Assembly (NCBI RefSeq): GCF_001718415.1
Contig: NZ_CP013378.1
Coordinates: 2,976,001-3,040,000 of the forward strand
Direction of reading: 5' to 3'
Length of the DNA stretch: 64,000 bases
Source of the DNA: Burkholderia pseudomultivorans
Lineage (GTDB): Bacteria; Pseudomonadota; Gammaproteobacteria; Burkholderiales; Burkholderiaceae
A program made the position numbers and the translations under genes. Shown here one piece after another: positions 54,107 to 63,945 of this stretch (within the stretch, counting starts at the first letter, position 1; each line of letters begins with the position of its first letter). The notes beneath the pieces are model-generated. The model was not told where the DNA came from, did no database searches, and was given only the letters and a program-made list of their open reading frames with translations.

Positions 54107-54976
54107 ATGACTCTGTTTCGCGTCGGCGCGTCGTGCGCCGCCCTGTGCCTGCTGGCCGCCTGCACGTCGCCGTCGCTGGTCGAGCGCGGCAGCTACTATG
54201 CCGATACGGGCCTGCACGCGCAGGGCGCCGATTCGCGGATCCGCTTTCTCGTGATGCACTACACCGAAAGCGACGAGGCGAAATCGCTGCGGACGCTGAC
54301 GGGCGACGCGGTCAGCGTGCACTATGTCGTGCCGCCGCAGCCGCGCATCGAGCGCGGGCAGCCGGTGGTCTACCAGCTCGTTCCGGAGGCGCAGCGCGCC
54401 TGGCATGCCGGCGTCAGCGAATGGCAGGGCACGACCGAACTGAATGCGGTGTCGATCGGCATCGAGAACGTCAATCGCGGCCCGCTCGATCCGCAGAACC
54501 GCACCTGGCAGCCGTATCCGCCGGAACAGGTCGATGCGCTGATCCGCCTGTCGAAGGACATTGTCGCGCGCTACCGCATCCCGCCGACGCGCGTGGTCGG
54601 GCACAGCGACATCGCACCGCAACGCAAGATCGATCCGGGCCCGCTGTTCCCGTGGCATGCGCTGGCGCAGGCCGGCGTCGGCGCGTGGCCGGACGACGCG
54701 ACGGTCGCCGCGCGGCTCGGCGGTCGCGATCCGCATGCGAGCGTCGACGTGCGCGAGTTGCAGCTGAAGCTCGCGCGCTACGGCTACGACGTGCCGACCG
54801 ACGGCGTGCTCGACACGCGCACGCGGCGCGTGTTCGCCGCGTTCCAGATGCATTTCCGGCCGTCCGACTACGCGGGCAATCCGGATGCCGAAACCGATGC
54901 GATCGCGCAGGCGCTGCTCGACAAGTATTTCCCGGGTGCGCAACCGATCGACGGCCCATCCGAAGGCGCGCCCTGA
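54107..54976 (+). CDS. amiD: N-acetylmuramoyl-L-alanine amidase lipoprotein (AmiD-like)
   Basis: 289 residues from ATG 54107. Lipobox LLAACT places the anchor Cys near residue 19, so outer-membrane attachment is likely. The Amidase_2 domain has zinc-site histidines in FLVMHYTES and VVGHSDIAPQRKIDPGPLFPW and the family RAWHAG-S-W block. A PG_binding_1 domain (DVRELQLKLARYGYDVPTDGVLDTRTRRVFAAFQMHF) follows. It cleaves peptides from muropeptides in the periplasm. Confidence 0.92.
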   Translation: MTLFRVGASCAALCLLAACTSPSLVERGSYYADTGLHAQGADSRIRFLVMHYTESDEAKSLRTLTGDAVSVHYVVPPQPRIERGQPVVYQLVPEAQRAWHAGVSEWQGTTELNAVSIGIENVNRGPLDPQNRTWQPYPPEQVDALIRLSKDIVARYRIPPTRVVGHSDIAPQRKIDPGPLFPWHALAQAGVGAWPDDATVAARLGGRDPHASVDVRELQLKLARYGYDVPTDGVLDTRTRRVFAAFQMHFRPSDYAGNPDAETDAIAQALLDKYFPGAQPIDGPSEGAP

Positions 54977-55060
54977 ACGCGCGGCCGCCGAAAAAGCACG
55001 GGCCGTCATCCGAGTCCGGTAAACTGGCGGCTTTCCGCAATCCCGCAGCATTACGATTCC

Positions 55061-55756
55061 ATGACTCAAGACGAACTCAAACGCCTGGTCGGCCAGGCGG
55101 CCGCCGATTATGTGATCCAGAACGTGCCGGAAGGCGCGATCGTCGGCGTCGGCACCGGCTCGACCGCCAACTGCTTCATCGACGCGCTCGCGGCCGTCAA
55201 GTCGCGCTATCGCGGCGCCGTGTCGAGTTCCGTCGCGACGACTGAGCGCCTGAAGTCGCACGGCATCAAGGTGTTCGACCTGAACGAGATCGAATCGCTG
55301 CAGGTGTACGTCGACGGCGCCGACGAGATCGATGCGAGCGGTGCGATGATCAAGGGCGGCGGCGGCGCGCTGACGCGCGAGAAGATCGTCGCGTCGGTGG
55401 CCGACACGTTCGTGTGCATCGCCGACGCCAGCAAGCGCGTGCCGGTGCTCGGCGCGTTCCCGCTGCCGATCGAGGTCGTGCCGATGGCGCGCACGGCGAT
55501 CGGGCGGCGCGTGACCGCGCTCGGCGGCGTGCCGGTGCTGCGCGTGACGAAGGACGGCGCACCGTACATCACCGACAACGGCAACGAGATCCTCGACGTG
55601 AAGGGCCTGCAGATCACCGATCCGCGCGGCCTGGAAGCGCAGGTGAACGGATGGCCCGGCGTCGTGACGGTCGGCCTGTTTGCCGAGCGCGGCGCGAATC
55701 TGTGCCTGCTCGGCACGGAAAACGGCGTCGAGACGATCGTTTATTCGGCTGGCTGA
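55061..55756 (+). CDS. rpiA: Ribose-5-phosphate isomerase A
   Basis: 231 residues, full family length. Motifs: [16 protein letters not shown] (phosphate loop), [30 protein letters not shown] (catalytic Asp/Lys/Glu region) and a C-terminal [14 protein letters not shown]. Interconverts ribulose-5-P and ribose-5-P in the pentose phosphate pathway. Ends at a strong terminator. Confidence 0.96.
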   Translation: MTQDELKRLVGQAAADYVIQNVPEGAIVGVGTGSTANCFIDALAAVKSRYRGAVSSSVATTERLKSHGIKVFDLNEIESLQVYVDGADEIDASGAMIKGGGGALTREKIVASVADTFVCIADASKRVPVLGAFPLPIEVVPMARTAIGRRVTALGGVPVLRVTKDGAPYITDNGNEILDVKGLQITDPRGLEAQVNGWPGVVTVGLFAERGANLCLLGTENGVETIVYSAG

Positions 55757-55831
55757 AAGAAAGTAAAGCAGTCCGTAGCGGTGCGTAGCACAGCCTAATG
55801 GATTGCATGTTTAAATCTTGTGGAAATCGAG

Positions 55832-55867
55832 GCCCGGCAAGCGCAGCGCGCTTTCCGGGCTTTTTTT
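55832..55867 (+). terminator. Rho-independent terminator of rpiA
   Basis: GCCCGG-C-AAGCGC, loop AGC, GCGCTT-T-CCGGGC followed by TTTTTTT. Confidence 0.93.
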
Positions 55868-56033
55868 GAAGCCTTATAAATTAGCCCGTCTCAAAGAGGG
55901 ATAACCCTGTCAGGTGTTTACCAGATAGCGCAACGGCCTCGAAATCATCAATTTATAGATCATAAGAACAGTCGTAACCAGGGCCGGCGGAACTGCGAGC
56001 AGGTTTTCGCAAATCGACGCACGGGGAGGTGTC

Positions 56034-56750
56034 ATGGAGCAGGGCAAAGACCGGTCACTGGTCGCCAAAGTGATGGATGGGCTTGTCACGGGTATCGTCG
56101 AGGACAAGTACGGAGGCATCTTGCCGCCGCAGGACGTGCTATCGAAAGAGTTCGACGTGAGCCGCACGGTAATGCGCGAAGCATTGTCGATGTTGCTTGC
56201 GCGCGACATGCTCGACGTGCGTCCGAAGGTCGGCACGCGCGTGCGGCCGATGCGCGACTGGCGCATGATCGACGAAGACGTCGTGAGCTGGCGGTTCCGG
56301 GCCAAGCCCGATCCGCAGTTCATGCGCGACGTGATCGAATTCCGGATGCTGATCGAACCGCGCGCGACCGCGCAGGCAGCCGTGCGTGCGACGGCTGCCG
56401 ACATCGCCGGCATTCGCGAGGCGTTCGATGCATTCAAGGTGCTGCAGCCGGGCGATCAAGGCTACGACACCGCGGACGAGCTGCTGCATACGCGGATCGT
56501 CCAGGCGAGCGGCAACCAGTTCTTCCAGCAGATGGCGGCGATCGTGCGCGGCGCGGTGCGTCTCGTGAATCCGCGCGTCGTGCAGAAGGAAGGGGCGCAC
56601 GACATCGCGGTCACCGCGCATGCACGGGTCGTCGACGCGATCGAGCGCCGCGATCCGCGTGAAGCGGAGGCCGCGTCGCTTGCGCTGATCGATTTCAGCG
56701 CCGACGAGATCTCGCGCGATTTCTCCGTCGACGTGCCCGCGCGGGCCTGA
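56034..56750 (+). CDS. GntR/FadR-family transcriptional regulator (FCD domain)
   Basis: 238 residues from ATG 56034 behind GGGGAGG. The N-terminal winged HTH (GGILPPQDVLSKEFDVSRTVMREALSMLLARDMLDVRPKVGTRVRP) is followed by an FCD ligand domain (FMRDVIEFRMLIEPRATAQAAVRATAADIAGI ... ELLHTRIVQASGNQFFQQM ... HARVVDAIERRDPREAEAA). Such regulators usually repress sugar-acid catabolism. The following oxidoreductase gene (126 bp downstream) is the obvious candidate target. Confidence 0.92.
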   Translation: MEQGKDRSLVAKVMDGLVTGIVEDKYGGILPPQDVLSKEFDVSRTVMREALSMLLARDMLDVRPKVGTRVRPMRDWRMIDEDVVSWRFRAKPDPQFMRDVIEFRMLIEPRATAQAAVRATAADIAGIREAFDAFKVLQPGDQGYDTADELLHTRIVQASGNQFFQQMAAIVRGAVRLVNPRVVQKEGAHDIAVTAHARVVDAIERRDPREAEAASLALIDFSADEISRDFSVDVPARA

Positions 56751-56875
56751 GCAGCACGCGTCGTTTGTTCGGCGGCAAGCGAGCCGATCCGGCCAGCCAT
56801 TCGGCAAGCCGTTTATCATGACGGCCGGCCGGCAATGCGCCGGCCATCGCTCCATGACCGATACGGAAGATCCGG

Positions 56876-57862
56876 ATGAACGACCTCGACACGCGCCCGG
56901 TGCGCTTCGGCATCATCGGCGCAGGCAGCATTGCGCGCCGCTTCGCGCAAAGCCTTGCCCACGTCCCGGGCGCGACGCTCGCCGGCGTCTGGGCGCGCCG
57001 CGCCGACGCAGCGGCGGCATTCTGCGCCACCTGCGGCGGCACGCCGGCCGCCAGCCTCGACGCGCTTCTCGCGGCCGACCTCGACGCCGTCTACATCGCG
57101 ACGCTTCATGACAGCCACGCACAGTACGCGCTGGCCGCGCTCGCCGCCGGCAAGGCCGTGCTGTGCGAAAAGCCCGCGACGCTGAACGCCGCGCAGCTCG
57201 ATACGGTGCTGCGCGCCGCGCGCGATGCCGGGCAGCTGTTCATGGAAGCGATGAAGCCGCCGTTCTTTCCGTTGTACCGCCAGCTGCGCGCGCGGCTGCG
57301 CGAGGATCCGATCGGCGAGATCCGGCTCGTGCGTGCGGGCTGCGCATCGTCGTCGGTGCCCGACGACCATTCCGTCTACCGGCTCGATCGCGCGGGCGGC
57401 GCGCTGCTCGATATCGGCATCTACGAGGCGTTCCTCGCGGTCGACTGGCTCGGCGCGGCGCTCGACGTGCAGACGCTCGGCCGGCTCGGCGCGACCGGCG
57501 TCGACGTGTTCGCGAGCCTGAACAGCCACCATGCGAACGGCGGGATCGCGCAGCTCTTTTGCGGGCTCGACGTGATGGGGCGCGGCGATGCGCTGATTGC
57601 GGCGGCGGGCGGCCACGTGACGATCCACGAGAAATGGTGGAATCCGGCGCGCGCGACGATCCGTTATGCGGACGGGCGCACGATCGAGCTCGACGCGCCG
57701 TTCGAGGGCGGCGGCCTCAACTACGAAACCGCGCATTTCTGCGAGCTGCTGCGCGCCGGCGAGATCGAAAGCCCGATCGTCACGCACGACCATTCGCGGC
57801 AGATGATCGCGATGACCGACGCGGCGCGCGCCGCGCTCGGCGTGCGCTATTCGGGCGAGTGA
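56876..57862 (+). CDS. Gfo/Idh/MocA family NAD(P)-dependent oxidoreductase
   Basis: 328 residues. A Rossmann domain (RFGIIGAGSIARRFAQSLAHVPGATLAGVWARR), the family EKP motif (AVLCEKPATLNAAQLD), and a C-terminal beta-sheet domain with LDIGIYEAFLAVDWLG (D-x-G-x-Y catalytic-type segment). Likely oxidises a sugar or inositol-like polyol; substrate unknown. It follows a FadR-type regulator on the same strand. Confidence 0.9.
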   Translation: MNDLDTRPVRFGIIGAGSIARRFAQSLAHVPGATLAGVWARRADAAAAFCATCGGTPAASLDALLAADLDAVYIATLHDSHAQYALAALAAGKAVLCEKPATLNAAQLDTVLRAARDAGQLFMEAMKPPFFPLYRQLRARLREDPIGEIRLVRAGCASSSVPDDHSVYRLDRAGGALLDIGIYEAFLAVDWLGAALDVQTLGRLGATGVDVFASLNSHHANGGIAQLFCGLDVMGRGDALIAAAGGHVTIHEKWWNPARATIRYADGRTIELDAPFEGGGLNYETAHFCELLRAGEIESPIVTHDHSRQMIAMTDAARAALGVRYSGE

Positions 57863-57917
57863 CGGGACAGGGAAGCGCCGGACGCGTGCGCGCGGGCCGG
57901 CGCTTGCGGCGGTTCGT

Positions 57918-58610
57918 TCAGTGCCGCGCCGGCAGCGACAGGCGCTTTTCGTACCAGCGCTGCACCCATTCGAGGATCTGGCAAAGCACCCAGTACACGG
58001 CCGCGGCGGCGAGATAGAGCGGCAGCGGCTGGTAGGTCGCCGCGATCATTTCCTGCGCGCTGCGCAGCAGCTCGGTCACGGTGATCACGGAGACGAGCGA
58101 AGTGTCCTTGATCAGGCTGATCAGGCTGTTCGACAGGCTCGGCACCGCGATGCGCAGCGCCTGCGGGCCGATCACGTAGCGCAGCGTCTGCCCCCACGAC
58201 AGCCCGAGGCTGTACGCGGCGAGCCACTGGCCGCGCGCGATGCCGTTGATCGCGCCGCGCATGCTTTCGGACATGTAAGCCGCGACGTTCGCGGACAGCG
58301 CGATCACGCCGGCCGGCGTCGGGTCGAGCGAGATGCCGAGACTCGGCAAGCCATAGTAGATGACGAAGATCTGCACGAGCAGCGGCGTGCCGCGCATCAG
58401 GCTCACGTACGCGCGCGCGAGCCATGCGAGGGCATTGACCCAGATACGCTCGAAGCCTTCGAGCGCCTCGCTTTGCCGGATGCCCATCATCGCGAGCACG
58501 ACGGCGCCGAGCAGGCCGAACACCATCGACAGCACGGCGAACTTGACGGTCAGCACGGCACCCTGGGCGAGCACCGGCAGCGATTGGACGAGCAGGGACG
58601 TTGTCGACAT
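57918..58610 (-). CDS. Polar amino-acid ABC transporter permease (HisM/TcyB type)
   Basis: 230 residues from ATG 58610. Typical HEAAM-family topology and motifs: GAVLTVKFAVLSMVFGLLGAVVLAMM, YVSLMRGTPLLVQIFVIYYGL, SANVAAYMSESMRGAINGIARGQWLAAYSLGLSWGQTLRYVIGPQA (EAA loop) and LISLIKDTSLVSVITVTELL. Inner-membrane channel partnered with the binding protein encoded just upstream (124 bp). No ATPase gene is adjacent. Confidence 0.92.
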   Translation of the reverse strand: MSTTSLLVQSLPVLAQGAVLTVKFAVLSMVFGLLGAVVLAMMGIRQSEALEGFERIWVNALAWLARAYVSLMRGTPLLVQIFVIYYGLPSLGISLDPTPAGVIALSANVAAYMSESMRGAINGIARGQWLAAYSLGLSWGQTLRYVIGPQALRIAVPSLSNSLISLIKDTSLVSVITVTELLRSAQEMIAATYQPLPLYLAAAAVYWVLCQILEWVQRWYEKRLSLPARH

Positions 58611-58733
58611 TGGAATACGAATCGAATGCGTGCGCGAAAGCGCAATCATAAACCGGACGAATAAAACAAAGGGCGGCATCGTTGCGGATGCCGCCCATTC
58701 CGGCCCGCCGTCAGGCGGGAAATAGAGGCGTGC

Positions 58734-59528
58734 TTACTTGATCGGCTTCGTCACGTCGATGCCGAACCACTTGTCCGAGATCTTCGTGAACGTGCCGTCG
58801 GCCTCGAGCTGCGTCATCGCGTCGTCGATCGCCTTCTGGAACTGCGGGTTGCCCTTCTTGAACGGGATGCCCGACGGATTCGCGGAGCCGACGTTCGCGC
58901 CCGGGCGCAGCGGCAGTTGCGAATTCTTCGTCAGGTACGCGAGCATCAGGCGGTCGTTGAGCGCCGCGTCGAGCCGGCCGGCCGCGAGGTCGCGCAGATA
59001 CTCGGGTGCGCCCGGATAGGTCTTCACGTCGATGCCGGGAACCGACTTCGCCATGTCCATGTAGTTGGTGCCGAGCGCGACGCCGAGCTTCTTGCCCTTC
59101 AGGTCCTCGAGCGACTTGAACTGGCGCGTGTCGTCCTTGCGCTGGATCAGCTGCGCGGTCGAATAGGTGTACGCCGGCGAGAAGTCGAGCGTATGCTTGC
59201 GCGCGTCGGTGATGCCGACCTGGTTGACGATCACGTCGAACTTGCCCGCCTGCAGGCCGGCGATGATGCCGCTCCATTCGGTCGTCACGAACTCCGGCTT
59301 CACGCCGAGCTTCGCGGCGATGGCCTTCGCGATGTCGACGTCGAAGCCGACGAGTTCGCCCTGCGGGTTCTTCGAGTTGAACGGCGGGAACGTGCCTTCG
59401 AGGCCGATGCGCAGCGTACCGCGTTGCTTCACCTGGTCGAGGAGGTCGGCCGCGTGCGCGGTGGCGGCGGCGAACGAGGTACCGATCAGGCCGGCAACCA
59501 GCAGCTTCTTGAGCAGCGAAAATTTCAT
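58734..59528 (-). CDS. Polar amino-acid (cystine-like) ABC transporter periplasmic binding protein
   Basis: 264 residues. Signal peptide MKFSLLKKLLVAGLIGTSFA, cleavage near ATAHA. SBP_bac_3 fold: LRIGLEGTFPPFNSKNPQGELVGFDVDIAKAIAAKLG, FDVIVNQVGITDARKHTLDFSPAYTYS and GVALGTNYMD. It is most like cystine/FliY-type binding proteins; exact ligand inferred. First gene of a two-gene minus-strand unit. Confidence 0.92.
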   Translation of the reverse strand: MKFSLLKKLLVAGLIGTSFAAATAHAADLLDQVKQRGTLRIGLEGTFPPFNSKNPQGELVGFDVDIAKAIAAKLGVKPEFVTTEWSGIIAGLQAGKFDVIVNQVGITDARKHTLDFSPAYTYSTAQLIQRKDDTRQFKSLEDLKGKKLGVALGTNYMDMAKSVPGIDVKTYPGAPEYLRDLAAGRLDAALNDRLMLAYLTKNSQLPLRPGANVGSANPSGIPFKKGNPQFQKAIDDAMTQLEADGTFTKISDKWFGIDVTKPIK

Positions 59529-59629
59529 CGTGTGAGCTTCCTTGCCCCGTCGGGGCTCATGATTCTGACGTGGGACCGATCATAGCAAAAATGCAATCGA
59601 TCTCTAAATATCGTTTGTCTATGTCTATA

Positions 59630-60667
59630 TTACGCGGCGCGGTCGCGGGCAATCGCCTTCACGCATTCGGCGACCAGCGCCGGGCCTTTATAGATGAAGC
59701 CGGTGTAGAGCTGGACCAGCGACGCGCCGGCCGCGAGTTTCGCGCGCGCGTCCTCGCCCGAGAAGATGCCGCCGACGCCGATGATCGGTACCGCGCTGCC
59801 GACTTCCGCGTGCAGCTTGCGAATCACTTCGTTCGACGCGTCGAACACCGGGCGGCCCGACAGGCCGCCGCCTTCGTCCGCGTGCGGCAGGCCCTGCACG
59901 GCGGCGCGCGACAGCGTCGTGTTGGTCGCGATCACCGCCTCGATCTTGTGGCGCAGCAGCGTATCGCCGATTTCCTTGACCTGCTCGTCGTCGAGATCGG
60001 GCGCGATCTTCAGCGCGAGCGGCACCAGCTTGCCGTGCAGGTCGGCAAGGCGCTGCTGCTTGTCCTTCAGCGCGGCGAGCAGCGCATCGAGCTCGCCCGC
60101 GCCTTGCAGCTGGCGCAGGTTCTTCGTATTCGGCGACGAGATGTTGATCGTCACGTAGCTGGCGAACGGATAGACGCGTTCGAGGCAGTAGAGATAGTCT
60201 TCCGCCGCGCGCTCGATCGGCGTGTCGGCGTTCTTGCCGATGTTCAGGCCGAGGACGCCGCGATAGCGGGCCGCCTGGACGTTCTTCACGAACTGGTCGA
60301 CGCCCTGGTTGTTGAAGCCCATCCGGTTGATCAGCGCTTCCGCCTGCGGCAGCCGGAACATCCGCGGGCGCGGGTTGCCGGGCTGCGGGCGCGGCGTGAC
60401 GGTGCCGACCTCGATGAAGCCGAAGCCGAGCGCCGCGAGGCCGTCGATCGCCGCGCCGTCCTTGTCGAGGCCGGCCGCGAGGCCGACCGGGTTGCGGAAC
60501 GTGAGCCCCATCACGGTGCGCGGCGCGTCGGGCACGCGGGCCGACAGCGCGCAGGCAAGGCCCGTGCGGCCGGCCGCGCCGAGCGCGCGCAGCGTGAGGT
60601 GGTGAGCGTCTTCCGCATCCATCTTGAACAGGGATGCGCGGGCCAGCGGATAGAGGGAACTGAACAC
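59630..60667 (-). CDS. pyrD: Dihydroorotate dehydrogenase (quinone), class 2
   Basis: 345 residues, class 2 length with membrane-associating N-terminal helices ([25 protein letters not shown]). FMN/orotate motifs: [66 protein letters not shown] and [36 protein letters not shown]. Oxidises dihydroorotate to orotate in pyrimidine synthesis, passing electrons to quinone at the inner membrane. Confidence 0.96.
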   Translation of the reverse strand: MFSSLYPLARASLFKMDAEDAHHLTLRALGAAGRTGLACALSARVPDAPRTVMGLTFRNPVGLAAGLDKDGAAIDGLAALGFGFIEVGTVTPRPQPGNPRPRMFRLPQAEALINRMGFNNQGVDQFVKNVQAARYRGVLGLNIGKNADTPIERAAEDYLYCLERVYPFASYVTINISSPNTKNLRQLQGAGELDALLAALKDKQQRLADLHGKLVPLALKIAPDLDDEQVKEIGDTLLRHKIEAVIATNTTLSRAAVQGLPHADEGGGLSGRPVFDASNEVIRKLHAEVGSAVPIIGVGGIFSGEDARAKLAAGASLVQLYTGFIYKGPALVAECVKAIARDRAA

Positions 60668-60834
60668 GGGAATTGGGCGGACAGCCGAATGAATGACAAC
60701 CCGCTATTTTACCGGGAGTTGCGCGGCAGGGGCGCGCATCGGTTCGTCGACGTCGGTCGCGGCGGGGATCGCAACGCGTCTGTGTCGGGCAGGGCGGGCG
60801 CGCGGCGCGCAGGCAACGACGCCGCGCCGGCCGC

Positions 60835-61665
60835 TCAGGACGCGCCGGAATGCCCGCCGGGCAGCGGCGCGCGGGCGAGCGCCGCGTCGACCGGCGGCAG
60901 GTCGACGCTTGCCGGATCGAGCAGCTTCCAGCGGCCGTCGATCAGCCCTTCGAGCGGATGGAAGTTTGCCTTGTAGGCCATCTTCGGGCTCTCGCGGATC
61001 CAGTAGCCGAGGTACACGTACGGCAGGCCGAGGCTTTTCGCCTGTTCGATCTGCCACAGGATGTTGTAGGTGCCGTAGCTCGTGTGCGGATCGTCGGGTT
61101 CGAAGAACGTGTAGACCGACGACAGCCCGTCGCCGAGGATGTCGATCATGCTGACCATGCGCAGCTTGCCGGGCTCGCCGCCCGGCGCGTCGAGGTCGCG
61201 GAATTCGACGAGGCGCGAGTTGATCCGGCTCTGCAGCAGGAACTGCTCGTACTGGTCGCGGCTGTCGCGGTCCATGCCGCCGCCCGCGTGGCGCGCGGAC
61301 TGGTAGCGCATGTACAGCGCGTAATGCTCCTCGTCGTAGTGCAGCGGCGAGACGGTCGCGATCAGCGCACGGTGCCGCTTCCACATCCGGCGCTGCGTGC
61401 GCGACGGCGTGAACGACGCGATCGGCACGCGCACCGGCACGCAGGCGCGGCAGCCGTCGCAATACGGACGATAGGTGAACACGCCCGAGCGCCGGAAGCC
61501 GGCCTTCACGAGCTCGGTATAGATGTCGGAGTTGATCAGATGGCTCGGCGTCGCGACTTGCGAGCGCGCGATGCGGCCGTCCAGATAGCTGCACGGATAG
61601 GGCGCCGTTGCATAGAATTGCAGCGCCGAAAGCGGTGAAAGCGGCAGCTCAGTCGGGTGAGTCAT
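60835..61665 (-). CDS. bpt: Bacterial Ate/Bpt-type aminoacyl-tRNA-protein transferase (N-end rule)
   Basis: 276 residues. N-terminal ATE domain with [14 protein letters not shown] and the cysteine cluster [17 protein letters not shown]-terminal ATE domain with [50 protein letters not shown]. Bpt enzymes transfer leucine from Leu-tRNA to N-terminal Asp/Glu, marking proteins for ClpS/ClpAP. Followed upstream (34 bp) by aat, the sister transferase. Confidence 0.95.
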   Translation of the reverse strand: MTHPTELPLSPLSALQFYATAPYPCSYLDGRIARSQVATPSHLINSDIYTELVKAGFRRSGVFTYRPYCDGCRACVPVRVPIASFTPSRTQRRMWKRHRALIATVSPLHYDEEHYALYMRYQSARHAGGGMDRDSRDQYEQFLLQSRINSRLVEFRDLDAPGGEPGKLRMVSMIDILGDGLSSVYTFFEPDDPHTSYGTYNILWQIEQAKSLGLPYVYLGYWIRESPKMAYKANFHPLEGLIDGRWKLLDPASVDLPPVDAALARAPLPGGHSGAS

Positions 61666-61698
61666 GGGCAGCTCTCGATGCAGGGAAGGAGTGCCGCG

Positions 61699-62466
61699 CT
61701 AGCGCTCGATCCCGGAGGGGGCCGCCGGTTCGGTGCGGGCGGCCGTCAGCGCGGCGAGCACGCGCTTGTCGAACTGCCACGGAATCGGCGGTTCGGCGAC
61801 CGCGCGGCGCACGTGAGCGACAAAGGCCTTGCGTGCGATTTCGCGGCCGCCGAGCGACGCTAGATGCGACGTATTCTGCTGGCAGTCTATCATCTCCAGC
61901 CCCTGCTCGCGAAGGTGGGCGACGAGCGCGGCCAGCGCGATCTTCGACGCGTCGGTGACCTCCGCGTACATCGATTCGCCGAAGAACATCCGCCCGAACG
62001 AGACGCCGTACAGGCCGCCGACGCGTCGTCCGTCGTGCCAGGTCTCGATGCTGTGCGCGTTGCCGCTGCGGTACAGCGACGTATACGCGTCGATGATCTC
62101 GGCCGTGATCCACGTGCCGCGCTGCCCGCGGCGCGGCGCCTGCGCGCACGCGCGCATCACGCCGGCGAAGTCGTGATCGACGCGCACCTCCCACGCGGGT
62201 TCGCGCAACACGCGCTTGAGCGTCTTCTTCAGCGACGGCGACACCTTGAATTCGGCCGGCACGAGGATCATGCGCGGGTCGGGACTCCACCACAGCACCG
62301 GCTGGCCGTCCGAATACCACGGGAAGATGCCGCGCAGGTACGCGTCGAAGAGGCGCGAGGGCAGCAGGTCGGCGCTCGCGGCGAGCAGGCCCGGCGCGCC
62401 GGTCGCGGGGCCGAGCGCGCGTTCGACGGGCGGAAACGGATCGTCCGGGCCGAGCCAGGGGACCAT
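61699..62466 (-). CDS. aat: Leucyl/phenylalanyl-tRNA--protein transferase
   Basis: 255 residues. Family signature: [105 protein letters not shown]. Adds Leu/Phe from tRNA to N-terminal Lys/Arg. It is 9 bp downstream of a NUDIX gene and 33 bp upstream of bpt, so the two N-end-rule transferases are co-transcribed. Confidence 0.96.
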   Translation of the reverse strand: MVPWLGPDDPFPPVERALGPATGAPGLLAASADLLPSRLFDAYLRGIFPWYSDGQPVLWWSPDPRMILVPAEFKVSPSLKKTLKRVLREPAWEVRVDHDFAGVMRACAQAPRRGQRGTWITAEIIDAYTSLYRSGNAHSIETWHDGRRVGGLYGVSFGRMFFGESMYAEVTDASKIALAALVAHLREQGLEMIDCQQNTSHLASLGGREIARKAFVAHVRRAVAEPPIPWQFDKRVLAALTAARTEPAAPSGIER

Positions 62467-62475
62467 GGGTGGCGC

Positions 62476-63021
62476 TCAGCCGTTGCGCAGCGAGCGGAAG
62501 ATATCGCCGGTATGCACGCCGTAGTCGCCGGCGGCGCGATCGGCGAAGAAGAAGCGCAGGGTCTGGCTGACGGTCGGGAACGCGATCTCGTCCCACGGAA
62601 TGTCGGCCTCGTCGAACAGCTTCACTTCGAGGCTTTCCTCGCCGGCCTCGAAAGCCGGATCGGTGAGCCGCGCGAGGTAGAACAGATGGACCTGGTGCAC
62701 GTGCGGCACGTTGAGCAGCGTGAACAGGTTCTGCACCTCCACGCGTGCGCCGGCTTCCTCCAGCGTTTCGCGCGCGGCGGCCTCGGCTGTCGTTTCGCCC
62801 ATCTCCATGAAACCCGCCGGCAGCGTCCAGAATCCGTAGCGCGGTTCGATCGCGCGGCGGCACAGCAGCACCTGGTCGCCCCAGACCGGGACCGTGCCGA
62901 CGACGTTGCGCGGGTTCTGGTAATGGATCGTGCCGCAGTGATCGCAGACGAAGCGCTCGCGGTTGTCGCCCTGGGGAATGCGCGCGATAACTTCGTGACC
63001 GCAGACGGAGCAGAATTTCAT
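62476..63021 (-). CDS. NUDIX hydrolase with N-terminal zinc ribbon
   Basis: 181 residues. A zinc ribbon (CSVC ... CDHC) at residues 4-30 precedes a complete Nudix box GFMEMGETTAEAAARETLEEAG (G-x5-E-x7-RE-x2-EE-x-G), preceded by RYGFWTLPA. Hydrolyses a nucleoside diphosphate-linked compound (NADH/ADP-ribose-type is plausible from the zinc ribbon), not certain. First gene of the NUDIX-aat-bpt unit. Confidence 0.92.
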   Translation of the reverse strand: MKFCSVCGHEVIARIPQGDNRERFVCDHCGTIHYQNPRNVVGTVPVWGDQVLLCRRAIEPRYGFWTLPAGFMEMGETTAEAAARETLEEAGARVEVQNLFTLLNVPHVHQVHLFYLARLTDPAFEAGEESLEVKLFDEADIPWDEIAFPTVSQTLRFFFADRAAGDYGVHTGDIFRSLRNG

Positions 63022-63123
63022 GTCGAGTGGAAGGGACGAGGTGATGCGAGTGTATCACCGGGCAGCGGCATTCTCGAACGCGCGCGTACGCGGCAAGGCC
63101 GCGCGCCGATCGCATCCCGGAAA

Positions 63124-63153
63124 ACAAAAAGCCCGGCGCTGGGCCGGGCTTTC
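63124..63153 (-). terminator. Terminator of the initiator tRNA gene
   Basis: Minus strand AAGCCCGGC, loop CCAGC, GCCGGGCTTTTTG. Confidence 0.85.
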
Positions 63154-63170
63154 TGCGTGTATCGGGACGT

Positions 63171-63247
63171 TGGTTGCGGGGACAGGATTTGAACCTGTGA
63201 CCTTCGGGTTATGAGCCCGACGAGCTGCCAGACTGCTCCACCCCGCG
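63171..63247 (-). tRNA. Initiator tRNA-fMet (anticodon CAT)
   Basis: 77 nt with encoded CCA. The 5' C and 3' A leave the 1-72 position unpaired (CGCGGGG against CCCCGCA), and the anticodon stem has the GGG/CCC run around loop CTCATAA; both are initiator hallmarks. Confidence 0.96.
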
Positions 63248-63263
63248 TCCGTCGAAGAATTGA

Positions 63264-63292
63264 ATTATAAGTAACAACCCGAATGCGCGCAA
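63264..63292 (-). promoter_or_regulatory. Sigma-70-like promoter of tRNA-fMet
   Basis: Minus strand TTGCGC, 17-bp spacer, TATAAT, followed by the tRNA about 17 nt later. Confidence 0.65.
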
Positions 63293-63444
63293 GCACTTTC
63301 TGACAATTGCGTTGCGACCCGCGCGGGGCCGGTACGGCCGACGCGTGCGCTAGAATCGAGCGGTTTGTGTTTTCACTCCGGCAACGGGGCGGTGCGCGAT
63401 CGCGTCGGCGCCGTTGCGACTCTCAATACTGTATCGACGGATTC

Positions 63445-63942
63445 ATGGACATCGCTCACGATCTGCAATCGATCGGCGCGCAGGAACAGGCGCTCGTGTT
63501 TCCCCATTTCGACCCGGCGCGCGCGTGGGCGCTCGGCAACCGGATGCATGCGCTCGCGACCTCGCGCGGCCATGCGATCGCGATCGACATCGTCACGTTC
63601 GGCCAGCCGCTGTTCTTCGCGGCGCTGGCCGGCGCGACGCCCGACAACGTCGACTGGATACGCCGCAAGCGCAACGTCGTCGCGCATTTCCGCCGCAGTT
63701 CGTACGCAATCGGGCTGCGCATGCAGCAGGCCGGCGCCACGCTCGCCGAGAAGCACGGGTTGCCGATCGCCGAATACGCGCCGCACGGCGGCGCGTTTCC
63801 GCTGACCGTCGCGGGCGCCGGCGTGATCGGGTCGGTCACCGCGTCCGGGCTGCCGCAGCGCGCGGACCACGAATTCGTCGTCGAGGCGCTGTGCGCGGAA
63901 CTCGGCCAGGACTATGCGGTGCTGGCCCTCGCGAGGAACTGA
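63445..63942 (+). CDS. UPF0303 family protein (heme-degrading-domain-like)
   Basis: 165 residues from ATG 63445. [74 protein letters not shown] and [36 protein letters not shown] match UPF0303, which shares the GlcG/HbpS-like fold. Function in bacteria unclear. It is 3 bp upstream of an SMR efflux gene. Confidence 0.9.
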   Translation: MDIAHDLQSIGAQEQALVFPHFDPARAWALGNRMHALATSRGHAIAIDIVTFGQPLFFAALAGATPDNVDWIRRKRNVVAHFRRSSYAIGLRMQQAGATLAEKHGLPIAEYAPHGGAFPLTVAGAGVIGSVTASGLPQRADHEFVVEALCAELGQDYAVLALARN

Positions 63943-63945
63943 GCG

